Shown in pieces: positions 23,369 through 31,993 of a stretch of 39,877 bases of DNA. The translations under genes and the position numbers were made by a program. The notes under the pieces were generated by a model. The model was not told where the DNA came from. It searched no databases and saw nothing but the letters and a program-made list of their open reading frames with translations. The DNA is from a bacterium (GTDB lineage: Bacteria; Auribacterota; UBA3054), in assembly GCA_017649705.1 (NCBI GenBank), contig JAGCGH010000109.1, positions 1 through 39,877 on the forward strand, read 5' to 3'. The stretch's first letter is position 1; each line of letters starts with the position of its first letter.

Positions 23369-25174
23369 GTGAAAAATCTATCAAGTTTAAACATTTTAGC
23401 CGTTGCTGCTTTTTCCTTGTTATGCAGCGGAATTGAAATTGATTTTTCTTCTGGAGGATATTCATTGAAAAAGGAAGAGAGAAACGGCAAAGAAAAATAT
23501 GAACGCCGATCTTCTGATGAGATATATAGCAAAAAACGCCAGGCAAAAGAAAAATATGAGAGACATATTAACGAGCCAATACATCAGTCTGGCCCTCCTC
23601 CCGCATGGAAAAAGATAGTTGTTTACGATGGTGGTATTATTACCAATGATTTCATAAATACAACGAGCAATAGATTAGTAATAACAGTGCTTGATTATGC
23701 TAAAGCAAAGAAAGATGGAATAAGTGATTTACAATCTCTTTTTGATAATTATCAATTAAATTTGATGCTTTTGCCAGGGGACAAATATCACCTTATGAAT
23801 GACGGCGGCAATGGGGTTAGAATGGAGAAATATCTTCAGGCTCATAAATTTTCTGATGATATGACAAAGAAAAACACCAATTACAACAAAGTATTAAAAG
23901 ACGAATATAAAAAATTTACAGTTACAAATGTCATAATAAAAACAGAGGAATATAGTAAAAATTTAAAGATTGTGCCTGCAGGTAGTGATATTGATTCAGA
24001 CGGAATTCCTACGCATGTAGAGATTCTAGGAAGAAGAGGTTTTGTCACTGATCCGACAAATTCTGATACAGATAATGATGGCATTCCTGATAAACATGAT
24101 AAAGAACCTCTGACGAAATGCAAATCAGAAAATCCAGAACAAATGCCAATGGAATGGTGTAAATATCGGTGTAAAGGGAAAAATGAAAACATTAATCTTC
24201 TTCTTCCGGCAAAGTCAGATCCGGATAATGATGGCATTATCAACGAATATGAGAAAATCTTACATACAGACCCTTTAAAGGAAGACGGAAAAATAATATG
24301 TTTTCCTGATCAACCTGTTTTTGAACATCAACAGGATGACACTTATGTGGCATATCTTAATGTCTATGTTAATTATGATGAACCTGTGACTTTAATTGTT
24401 CTCTCTTTTAATCAACATTACAATATACCTGAAGATACACCATCTATTTCATATGTGTCTAGCACTCCATTGGGATGGGAGCCATCTATTTTTAAAGGTC
24501 TTTTTCATGAAAGAAGATTTTTAAAAAAATATTATCGATTAGTGGCTGATGTTCAGCCCAAAACAATTCATACTTTTGCTATAACTGACAAAGGACATAA
24601 GATAAGGTTTTATCAAACGATAGAAGTCTTTGCTTATTCTAGGGAACAGGAAAGAAAAGCTTATGATAATACTTCGCTTGGACATCGCTGGATTAGAGTT
24701 TGGCGTTTGGAGGATTACTCCCCATGGCCTGATCCTGATTATTGGCCTGCTCCGCCTGAGTCAGCCTTCCCCAAAGCCGACTATATCTATAAGGATTATT
24801 CAAAGATAGTATTTAGGCATGAGCCTTTTCCCGAAAGAAACAAAGGATGGCATACTGATACAAACGATATCATACAGATAGGAGTTAATGCCTGTAGTCC
24901 TACAAGTATAGACAAATATGATGTTGTTCCCAAACCCCTCCAGCTGGTTGATAATGGTTTTGAAAAAAGTAAAACAAAAATAATCAGCTATAAATATTAT
25001 GATCCATATTTTGGAGTTCACTGTATTAACTCTAAATATTTTCCTATTTTCAAAGAGGAAAGAGTAGACGAAAACTCGGAGTTTGTTTTTAAGGGGAAAA
25101 CTGTAAGAGAAATTAAAGAAGAATTGAATACGAGAATGGGACGAGAAGTGGAGATCATAGAGGAAGAAGATTAA
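23369..25174 (+). CDS. Secreted TSP3-repeat (calcium-binding) protein
   Basis: 601 residues, starting with GTG 23369 behind AAAGGAG (23354-23360), 3 bases after the lipase stop. The N-terminus MKNLSSLNILAVAAFSLLCS is a signal peptide; a Cys is near its end, but the residue before it is Leu, so a lipobox is unlikely. A charged segment rich in Lys/Glu/Arg follows, with two KEKYER copies. Thrombospondin type 3-like calcium loops lie at about 207-245 (DIDSDGIPTHVE, DTDNDGIPDKHD) and 283-305 (DPDNDGIINEYE). The C-terminal 270 residues are Tyr/Pro/Trp-rich and unrecognised. TSP3 repeats act as rigid, calcium-stabilised spacers in surface proteins. Function is unknown; the operon position suggests it works with the neighbouring repeat protein and hydrolase. 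Confidence 0.72.
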   Translation: MKNLSSLNILAVAAFSLLCSGIEIDFSSGGYSLKKEERNGKEKYERRSSDEIYSKKRQAKEKYERHINEPIHQSGPPPAWKKIVVYDGGIITNDFINTTSNRLVITVLDYAKAKKDGISDLQSLFDNYQLNLMLLPGDKYHLMNDGGNGVRMEKYLQAHKFSDDMTKKNTNYNKVLKDEYKKFTVTNVIIKTEEYSKNLKIVPAGSDIDSDGIPTHVEILGRRGFVTDPTNSDTDNDGIPDKHDKEPLTKCKSENPEQMPMEWCKYRCKGKNENINLLLPAKSDPDNDGIINEYEKILHTDPLKEDGKIICFPDQPVFEHQQDDTYVAYLNVYVNYDEPVTLIVLSFNQHYNIPEDTPSISYVSSTPLGWEPSIFKGLFHERRFLKKYYRLVADVQPKTIHTFAITDKGHKIRFYQTIEVFAYSREQERKAYDNTSLGHRWIRVWRLEDYSPWPDPDYWPAPPESAFPKADYIYKDYSKIVFRHEPFPERNKGWHTDTNDIIQIGVNACSPTSIDKYDVVPKPLQLVDNGFEKSKTKIISYKYYDPYFGVHCINSKYFPIFKEERVDENSEFVFKGKTVREIKEELNTRMGREVEIIEEED

Positions 25175-25212
25175 ACTATTTGTTCAATCAAACGAATTAT
25201 CGTTTTGAAATT

Positions 25213-27660
25213 ATGATAAATATGAAATTTAATAAATTAATCATTATCATGTCAGCAATGTATGGACTATTGTTTCTGTCCTATGCTGACGATGTAGTTA
25301 TCGGCATAGAAATTAGGTCTGATTTTTCTGATATACAACAAATGGCAGTTTCAACAAACTTAAGTTCTACAGTTCCGGGATATGTAATTGTAGATACAAA
25401 TTATGGAAAACAGAAAGTTAAGCTCAGTGACTTTATAAATGATTCGGCTGAAATAACATGTTATCCTGATCTCGTTATAAATTACTCGCAGGGAGGGAAA
25501 AAGAAAACCCTAGAAAAAATAAACTTTACTAACAGTGATAAGGGATATAAGTATGCTGGCCATAATTACTATGGAGATGAATTGCCAGAAAAAACTACTG
25601 TCGAGCTTTTGTACGATGCTGGATGGGGATTTTCTTCGCTGTTTGGTTCTAGCCATACAAATCTTATTTTGGCCCAACTGAGTTACCCCTCAAACGATGC
25701 TATGCATTTTATCGATTTGAGATTTAAGAATGGCAATTCAGGAGCGATGATAATGCCTCCCAAACAACTTTCAGACATAAATTCAGATTATATAACGAAT
25801 AGCTTTATAAATAATTATGGAACGTCAAGGTGGGTTAAAGTAATCGCACCGAACAATCCTCATTTTAGAGAATACATGTCGTATTTAAGCGCATCTCAAA
25901 ACACTAACGTTGTTATGCAAGGCTATGAATTGATGAATTGGGATGAGATAGCTGACGAAATTGAAGTAGATTCAGGAGTTCCTTTAATGGTATTTAATGA
26001 AGACAATTACGTTGAAATAAATGATTTTTCACTTTCTTATGATAATGATCACGATAATATTCCTTCATACGTTGAGCTATACAATACTTTTACCAATCCT
26101 ATCAATCCAGACAGTGATAATGATGGGCTGGAGGATTACCCAGAAGTTTTTGGAATGAATATTACACTAAAAATATCTTCCGGCGATATAATAAAATTTA
26201 TTCAAACATGCCCTATATGGCACGACACAGACAATGATGGGATTAGCGATGGGCAGGAAGTTTACGCTAAATTTCCCTACATAAAAAATGGAATTACTAA
26301 TTTTTATACAACGGACCCAACTTCTCCAGATACCGATAACGATGGTTTAACGGATAAATTTGATCCTCATCCTTTATCTCCTTGTTTTATGCCCGGCTCA
26401 AATAATCTTAGTGAAGATTGGATAAGTTATTGGAAAAATATAGCTTTCTTGGCGGGGTTAAATGTTAATCAATTGAACGACCCTTTTGCCGATAGCGACG
26501 AAGATGGTGTTTGCAATCTTACTGAAATGCTAGGAAAATCTAATCCTATTTTTAGCAATGGATTTCGCAAAGTAGTTTTCGAACCGAGCATACTTGAGCT
26601 TGGTATAATTGATAATGTAATTACAACTTCTTTTACAGCGACCTTTTTTGCTTCCCATTCTATAACAGGTAAAATTCACATGAGTAAGCTGGACCTTAAC
26701 CCAAAGCTTATGATGGATGGCTTAAGCGTTCTTTGGCCGTCGTTTTTGCCAAAGAAAAACGATGAAATAGCTTTAACATTTTCGAGCGATATTTTTCAAA
26801 AGAAAGACTTTCTTTTAATAATAGACGGAAGCTCTATTAACAATGCAATTACTCAAACTTGGATAAAAGTTACAGATCAATTTGGGGAGTACAGAGAAAA
26901 ACTTAGCGTTACTTTTAATGAAAACATCGATAATCTGGCTCCTTCAACTCCGGAACTTATATTCCCAGAAAACAATGATGTCTTGCTGATAAATAGTTCC
27001 AATGATTTTTTATCTTTATCTTTTACCAACACCTATGATTTTGAATGGACAGAATCAGTAGACCCAGAAGGAAGTGCTGTTAACTATATTCTTAAGTTGT
27101 TTTTCAATAATTTTGTCGATACGGTTTCATTTACAAATAATTTAACCTCAGAGTCACTATTAATTGTCGATTATTTAGCGCAAACAGGAGATTATTACTG
27201 GCAGGTAATAGCTTTTGATGAGAGTGGAAATATTCGTCCCAGCGATATGAGAAAATTTTATGTTTCAATATTTGTTGATAGCGACAATGATGGATACTAT
27301 GATGATTTCGAATTACGCAATGGATCTGACCCTAATAATGCAGATTCTTTTCCGCTCACTATTGATACTGACGTTCGTTTGCCGGATGGATATGTTGACA
27401 GAGATTATTATCTATTATTAAAGGCGAAGGGCGGGTCACAAAGGCCTTTTTTATGGTTTTTAGATAAAAATAGTTCTACACCGGCTGGACTGAGTTTAAA
27501 AACAAATGGAGAATTGCATGGTATCCCAACGAAAGCCGGGGATTATTTGATGAAAATCTCTGTTTTTGATGGAGTGAAATTTGAAACAAAGGAATTAAAT
27601 ATAACTATCAACCATAAAAGGACTGGCCTTGGAATTGAGGCAGGGAAAGGCGAATTATGA
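25213..27660 (+). CDS. Secreted multidomain protein: TSP3 repeats, FN3-like and putative Ig domains
   Basis: 815 residues from ATG 25213; ATG 25222 (MKFNKLIIIMSAMYGLLFLS, the signal peptide core) is an equally good start, while the upstream TTG 25180 is unlikely. No clear ribosome site is visible. After an unrecognised 270-residue domain there are TSP3-like calcium loops (about 276-437: DNDHDNIPSYVE, DSDNDGLEDYPE, DTDNDGISDGQE, DTDNDGLTDKFD, DSDEDGVCNLTE). An FN3-like domain follows (about 575-685, with YYWQVIAFDESGNI), another calcium loop (DSDNDGYYDDFE) and a C-terminal putative Ig (He_PIG) domain (about 720-800: PAGLSLKTNGELHGIPTKAG). This is a typical architecture for large surface or adhesive proteins. 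It shares the TSP3 type with the preceding gene. The stop overlaps the next start (ATGA, 27657-27660). Confidence 0.75.
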   Translation: MINMKFNKLIIIMSAMYGLLFLSYADDVVIGIEIRSDFSDIQQMAVSTNLSSTVPGYVIVDTNYGKQKVKLSDFINDSAEITCYPDLVINYSQGGKKKTLEKINFTNSDKGYKYAGHNYYGDELPEKTTVELLYDAGWGFSSLFGSSHTNLILAQLSYPSNDAMHFIDLRFKNGNSGAMIMPPKQLSDINSDYITNSFINNYGTSRWVKVIAPNNPHFREYMSYLSASQNTNVVMQGYELMNWDEIADEIEVDSGVPLMVFNEDNYVEINDFSLSYDNDHDNIPSYVELYNTFTNPINPDSDNDGLEDYPEVFGMNITLKISSGDIIKFIQTCPIWHDTDNDGISDGQEVYAKFPYIKNGITNFYTTDPTSPDTDNDGLTDKFDPHPLSPCFMPGSNNLSEDWISYWKNIAFLAGLNVNQLNDPFADSDEDGVCNLTEMLGKSNPIFSNGFRKVVFEPSILELGIIDNVITTSFTATFFASHSITGKIHMSKLDLNPKLMMDGLSVLWPSFLPKKNDEIALTFSSDIFQKKDFLLIIDGSSINNAITQTWIKVTDQFGEYREKLSVTFNENIDNLAPSTPELIFPENNDVLLINSSNDFLSLSFTNTYDFEWTESVDPEGSAVNYILKLFFNNFVDTVSFTNNLTSESLLIVDYLAQTGDYYWQVIAFDESGNIRPSDMRKFYVSIFVDSDNDGYYDDFELRNGSDPNNADSFPLTIDTDVRLPDGYVDRDYYLLLKAKGGSQRPFLWFLDKNSSTPAGLSLKTNGELHGIPTKAGDYLMKISVFDGVKFETKELNITINHKRTGLGIEAGKGEL

Positions 27661-29855
27661 AAAAAGCATTTTTTTATTTTTTGGTGATAACGCTTCTATG
27701 TTCTTTGGACTCGCAAGCCGAATTTGTTTTGAAGGAGATCCCGTCTGCTGGGCACATTATAAAGGCAAAGCAGGATAAAACTTCTTGCTCTTATAATTTC
27801 AATGACAAGACTTTTATCTCAATTGAGCATGACGAAGGGACGATGGTCAATATGGGCGAAGATACCAACGATGTTTATTGGACCGATCCTTTGAAGGAGA
27901 TATTGACGCTCTGGTTCAACGAGAATAAGATTCACAAGCTTAGGATCACTATTCATCTTAGCGGTACGGCAGGCGTGATGAGGAGCAGAAGAGCTTTTGG
28001 GGGAGAAGCAATTCTAGGGCAGGTGGGGAATCCTTTGATCTATGGAGTGCCAGGGTTGTACGATGTAGAAAATGACGCTTTGTTGGAATGGCGTTGTGAT
28101 GGTTGGAAGTGGGAGGATAAGAGGATGAAGGTGGATGAGAACGGCGATCTGACAGCAACGTTTTCAGCCACTATATCAAATTGTTTCATGAACTTTGTTT
28201 TCCGCCCGCATTTCTATAGTGATCATTTGGGGTTTAGCGGTCATGAACCGTGGATGAGAAGGATGAATAGTAAGAGTATGAACGGCTGGTGCTCTTGGGC
28301 GGCTTATCACAATGACATAGATATGAATATTTTGACCAAGACAGCTGATTTTATTACGAATAATTTCCTGCCCTACGGTATGAATTTTATGCAAGCTGAC
28401 AACGGTTATATGGCTAATAGACCTGGAGTCTCACTAAGCAGACGTTCTTATGCTGAGAGCTGGATGGCGCCTAGCAAGAAATTCCCCGGAGGTCCTGCTG
28501 GGATAGCTAAAATGATTAATGAAAGAGGACTGGAACCTGGCATTTGGGTAAGGCCAGATTTTTTCAGTTACAATATCGGACAATTTGACAGAGACGTTCT
28601 CTGCCGAAGGCCGAACGGAAATCAGACACAATCAGACTGGTTCGAGAACATTCCCGACATGTCTGACTATACTATTACCAATTATTTCGTCCCGCTCTTT
28701 GAGGCTTTTAAAAACGCGGGATTCAAATATGTCAAGGTTGACGGACTAAGGCATATATTTTTGGAAGGACTCAACACTGCTTACGAGCCTAAGGAAGCCA
28801 GAAGAAGATTTCGTAATTTTGCGCTTGCCGCAAGACTTGCGAGCGGTGATGATGTGTATCTGATGGGGTGCTGGGGTTTGATGCCGGAATTGGCTGGCAC
28901 TTTTGATGCATGTCGTATTTCTTTTGATTGTGCGCGTGGTTGGAAAGCTTTTCACAGGCAGCTTTTTTATTTTGCTGAATTTTTCTCTACACAGAGAATA
29001 GTATTCTTGAACGATCCTGATCATATAGTTATGCACGAAAATGCGGACTGGGCTCGTTCTAGATTGTCAAACATATCGTTGGGTGGCGGGTTGCTGACCT
29101 ATAGTGACAAAAATTCAGAGATGACGCCTGAATTGATAAACATTCTTCAGAGAGGACTTCCTTCGCTTGAGACTAGAACTGCCGAGTGTGGAGAAATGCA
29201 TTACAATCATCCAACAGGTTATATGTATGGCAATAAGTTCAATACTGATGTAATAACGGCAGAAAACGCGGATAAACAGTTAGGGCCCAGTATAGAACCG
29301 AACGTCAATTCACCTTTTTCAACGCTTTGGGCGATTCATATTGAAAAACCGTATGAAATCTGGTGCGTTACACAAAGAACGGCTATCTGGTCTTTAAAGG
29401 AAGATGAAACTCCTCTGGAAAAATTGGGACTGGATCCTAGCATAACTTATCTTGCCTATGATTTTTGGAAACAGAAATACCTCGGTGAAGTCAAGAATAA
29501 ACTGCATTGGGAACCACTGACATTCGGGCATACGACAGTAGTCGCATTAAGAGAAAAACTTGATAGGCCGCAACTAATAGGCTCAACGCGTCATGTGAGC
29601 ATGGATGCGGAAAGCGTGGAAGATATAAAATGGGAGGAACCTTCTTTGAAACTAAATTTAAAATGCGTTCCTAATGCTGAGGAAATATATACTTTCCATG
29701 TTCCTTCAGATTACAAGTTTTCTGAAGTTACATGTTCTGACGGGTCCGCCAAAAAATTGGAACTCCCTGAAGAATCACCGGAAATTTTAAAAATCTCTGT
29801 AAAAGCGAACGCCAAGAATGTCATTCTTGGTCTAAAATTCGTTAAGAACGATTAG
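27657..29855 (+). CDS. Secreted GH36-like (clan GH-D) glycoside hydrolase
   Basis: 732 residues, signal peptide MKKAFFYFLVITLLCSLDSQA. An N-terminal beta-sandwich (about 25-200) is followed by a TIM barrel. Landmarks are NGWCSWAAYH (209-218), MQADNG, a strand GLEPGIWVRPDFF (GH36-type 'GLKFGLW.EPE'), FKYVKVDGL with Asp362 as the probable nucleophile, and FDACRISFD (Asp418 or Asp424 as acid/base candidates). A C-terminal beta domain ends the protein. This fits the retaining alpha-galactosidase clan (GH27/GH31/GH36), but sequence details are divergent, so the sugar is uncertain; GH36 alpha-galactosidase or a related family is my best guess. The start overlaps the upstream stop as ATGA, so it is translationally coupled. 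Composition is less extreme than in the two preceding genes. It ends the AT-rich block; the stop is 6 bases from the end of the convergent GH127 gene with no terminator between. Confidence 0.7.
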   Translation: MKKAFFYFLVITLLCSLDSQAEFVLKEIPSAGHIIKAKQDKTSCSYNFNDKTFISIEHDEGTMVNMGEDTNDVYWTDPLKEILTLWFNENKIHKLRITIHLSGTAGVMRSRRAFGGEAILGQVGNPLIYGVPGLYDVENDALLEWRCDGWKWEDKRMKVDENGDLTATFSATISNCFMNFVFRPHFYSDHLGFSGHEPWMRRMNSKSMNGWCSWAAYHNDIDMNILTKTADFITNNFLPYGMNFMQADNGYMANRPGVSLSRRSYAESWMAPSKKFPGGPAGIAKMINERGLEPGIWVRPDFFSYNIGQFDRDVLCRRPNGNQTQSDWFENIPDMSDYTITNYFVPLFEAFKNAGFKYVKVDGLRHIFLEGLNTAYEPKEARRRFRNFALAARLASGDDVYLMGCWGLMPELAGTFDACRISFDCARGWKAFHRQLFYFAEFFSTQRIVFLNDPDHIVMHENADWARSRLSNISLGGGLLTYSDKNSEMTPELINILQRGLPSLETRTAECGEMHYNHPTGYMYGNKFNTDVITAENADKQLGPSIEPNVNSPFSTLWAIHIEKPYEIWCVTQRTAIWSLKEDETPLEKLGLDPSITYLAYDFWKQKYLGEVKNKLHWEPLTFGHTTVVALREKLDRPQLIGSTRHVSMDAESVEDIKWEEPSLKLNLKCVPNAEEIYTFHVPSDYKFSEVTCSDGSAKKLELPEESPEILKISVKANAKNVILGLKFVKND

Positions 29856-29861
29856 TGATTT

Positions 29862-31835
29862 TTATTCTTCCCTGAGCCAGACGATGACGCTGCCGGGCTC
29901 CCGGTTGTCCCAGGCGTAGTAGGGGACGGCCTTGAAGTCGACCTCTCTGCCTTTAGGGGTCTTCGTGGTGTAGAGGGGGGAATTGTCCTTGGCGCTTTCC
30001 TCCAGGAAGGCTTTGCCGCTCAGGGCAACGACGCCGCCAAGAAGGCCTGCTTCGAACTTCGCTTCGATCTTTCCGTCTTTGGGAAGCAGGAGTTTGTCCA
30101 GGTCGTTGGTGGCGTTGTCGCAGGTCTCGAGGCAGTAGACCACAGGTCCCCTCTGCAGGGCGACGCGGCCTCTCAGCTCCTTGGATCTTTGGTTGGCGTA
30201 AACTCTCTCCACCGGCATGTCCATAGTGAATTCTATCTTGTCGCCCTTATTCCAGTTTCTCTTTATGACGAGATAACCTTTTTCCATGGGGGCGTCGTAT
30301 TTTTGCCCGTTGACGGTCAGGTTGTAGCGGCGGCACCAGTAGGGATGGCGGAGGGCCACTTCGAATTCGCCCTGCTTTTCAGGATCCACGCTGACCACTA
30401 CTTTGCCGTCCCAGGGATAGTCGGTCTTTTGCAGGATCCGAACTTTGTTGTCTTTCAGGGGAACGGTGGTCTCGCTTCCGATGTAGAGGTTGATAAAAAG
30501 GGAATCTTCTTTCTTGGCGTAGATGTAGCCGCCGATCGAGGCCACGAAGCGGGCCTGGTTCGGGGGGCAGCAGGAGCAGCCGAACCATTCCCTCCTGTGC
30601 AGGTCGGGATGCTCATGCCCTTTGCGTATGTGCTCCCTGGGGGCGCCGGGCTCGGGGTCGAAGGTCAGAAGCTGGTTGTTGTAGAAGAAAGATCTTCCGT
30701 CCAGGGAAACGCCGGAAAGGCCGTTGTTGTAGGCAATCTTTTCCAGAATGTCGGCGTATTTGCCTTCGCCGGTAAGGGAGAGCATGCGGTGGCAGAAGAA
30801 GGCGTTGGCGATGCCGGCGCAGGTCTCGTTGCAGATGTGGGAGGTGGGCAGGACGTAGTCGCCTTCGAAGCCTTCGTTGCCCAGGTACGGTCCGGCGCCG
30901 CCGGTTATATACATTTTGCGTTCGCAGACGCTGGTCCAAAGTTTTTTGCAGGCTTCGAGAAGCCCGAGGTCGCCGGTCTCCCTGGCCACGTCGGCCATGC
31001 CGCTGTAAAGATAGAGCGCCCTGACGGCGTGGCCCACGGCCTCGTCCTGGTCGCGGACCCTTTTGTGGATCTGGTGGTAATTCTTGTCGCGCTGCCAAAG
31101 GTTCGTGTCGCCGCCTCTTTTTCCTTCCTCCAGGGCGAAGTAAAGCGGTTCCTTGCCCCTTTCATCGAGGAAGTAGAGAGCCTGGTCGAGATATTTTTTG
31201 TTGCCGGTAGCCTTGTAGAGTTTGACCAGGGCCAGCTCGATCTCCTCGTGGCCGGGATAGCCGTGCATCTGGTTTTCCTTCGGCCCGAAGGTCTCGCAGA
31301 TGTGGTCGGCGTAGCGGCAGAGACAGTCTAAGAAATCTCTTTTGCCGGTGGTGTAGTAGTGGGCGACGGCCGCTTCCATAAGGTGACCGGCGCAGTAGAG
31401 CTCATGGTTGTGCCTTAAGTACTGCCACTTTCCTTTGGGATCGGCGTAGTGGAAATACGAGTTAAGGTACCCGTTGGTCTCCTGCATGGCGATGATGTCG
31501 GCGACCACTTCGTCAAGGGTTTTCCTAAGCTCGGGGTTCGGCGTTGTCTGCAGGGAATAGTAGCCGGCCTCCAGCCATTTGGCCACGTCGGAATCCCAGA
31601 AGATATGCCTGCCGCCCTTGTATTCCGGCTTGAAAGCGTCAAGGCGTCCGGTCTCCTTGCACATCTTGTAGTTGGCCGGGATGCAGCCGGTGCGGTTGGC
31701 TTCGATTCTGGGCGACCAGAAGGGGTCTTCGATCCTTACGTCCTTGAAAAGCACGGGTTCCTGGGATTGGGGCAGAGGGGCGCCGAAAGTTCCCAATGAG
31801 GCGAAGAGCAGCAGAAGAAAATATCTCAGTTTCAT
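29862..31835 (-). CDS. GH127 beta-L-arabinofuranosidase family enzyme (DUF1680)
   Basis: 657 residues, secreted (MKLRYFLLLLFASLGTFG). The N-terminus FKDVRIEDPFWSPRIEANR and the barrel blocks YLNSYF and HELYCAGHLMEAAVAHY are characteristic of GH127. The zinc-thiolate site of the characterised family member HypBA1 (Glu, Cys, Cys, Cys) is matched by Glu337 and Cys339 in CNETCAG and Cys422-Cys423 in FGCSCCPPN; Glu321 or Glu324 in LGNEGFEGD is the likely acid/base. Family members release beta-L-arabinofuranose from plant arabinans or hydroxyproline-linked arabinosides. Full length, no disruption. The start at 31835 follows AAGGAT. A minus-strand extended -10 TGCTAGAAT lies about 40 bases upstream. 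Composition is GC-rich, unlike its convergent neighbour. Confidence 0.9.
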   Translation of the reverse strand: MKLRYFLLLLFASLGTFGAPLPQSQEPVLFKDVRIEDPFWSPRIEANRTGCIPANYKMCKETGRLDAFKPEYKGGRHIFWDSDVAKWLEAGYYSLQTTPNPELRKTLDEVVADIIAMQETNGYLNSYFHYADPKGKWQYLRHNHELYCAGHLMEAAVAHYYTTGKRDFLDCLCRYADHICETFGPKENQMHGYPGHEEIELALVKLYKATGNKKYLDQALYFLDERGKEPLYFALEEGKRGGDTNLWQRDKNYHQIHKRVRDQDEAVGHAVRALYLYSGMADVARETGDLGLLEACKKLWTSVCERKMYITGGAGPYLGNEGFEGDYVLPTSHICNETCAGIANAFFCHRMLSLTGEGKYADILEKIAYNNGLSGVSLDGRSFFYNNQLLTFDPEPGAPREHIRKGHEHPDLHRREWFGCSCCPPNQARFVASIGGYIYAKKEDSLFINLYIGSETTVPLKDNKVRILQKTDYPWDGKVVVSVDPEKQGEFEVALRHPYWCRRYNLTVNGQKYDAPMEKGYLVIKRNWNKGDKIEFTMDMPVERVYANQRSKELRGRVALQRGPVVYCLETCDNATNDLDKLLLPKDGKIEAKFEAGLLGGVVALSGKAFLEESAKDNSPLYTTKTPKGREVDFKAVPYYAWDNREPGSVIVWLREE

Positions 31836-31872
31836 TTCATCCTTAAGTGACGGTTAATCGTGGTTCCTTACC

Positions 31873-31882
31873 TTATTCTAGC
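31873..31882 (-). promoter_or_regulatory. Extended -10 element for the GH127 gene
   Basis: On the minus strand TGCTAGAAT (about 31875-31883 read in reverse) forms an extended -10 box; no good -35 element is present, which is common for extended -10 promoters. It is divergent from the hisC promoter in the 158-base intergenic space. Confidence 0.4.
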
Positions 31883-31932
31883 ATAAAGAGCCGGGCCTAT
31901 TCCGGGGGTCCGCGGAAGAAGGCCGCTATTGC

Positions 31933-31961
31933 TTTAAGAAATCGGGCCGTTGTGGTATAAT
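31933..31961 (+). promoter_or_regulatory. Predicted promoter of the hisC operon
   Basis: TTTAAG (31933-31938), a 17-base spacer and perfect TATAAT (31956-31961) lie 32 bases before ATG 31994. I see no histidine leader peptide or attenuator in the short leader. Confidence 0.5.
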
Positions 31962-31993
31962 TCAATATTAATAGGAAAATTTAAAAACCTTTC

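Larger units (their letters stand above)
18700..29861 (+). other. AT-rich block (putative genomic island) of five secreted-protein genes
   Basis: Base composition changes sharply here. For example 22081-22140 contains 19 G/C of 60 and 26101-26160 contains 24 of 60, against 39 of 60 at 32701-32760 in the flank. The block begins directly behind the tRNA-Leu terminator and ends at the 6-base gap between two convergent genes. All five genes lie on the plus strand with gaps of -4 to 38 bases, and all five products have signal peptides. tRNA genes are common integration sites, but I see no integrase, transposase or repeat of the tRNA 3' end at the right border, so mobility is inferred only from composition and position. 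Confidence 0.6.

Noticed and set aside
23369..23430. Lipoprotein assignment for the 601-residue TSP3 protein
   Set aside because: Cys19 is preceded by Leu-Leu rather than a small residue, so the lipobox rule is not met.
18571..29900. Integrated mobile element with att sites at tRNA-Leu
   Set aside because: I looked for a copy of the tRNA 3' end near the right border and for integrase or transposase genes and found neither, so only a compositional island is reported.
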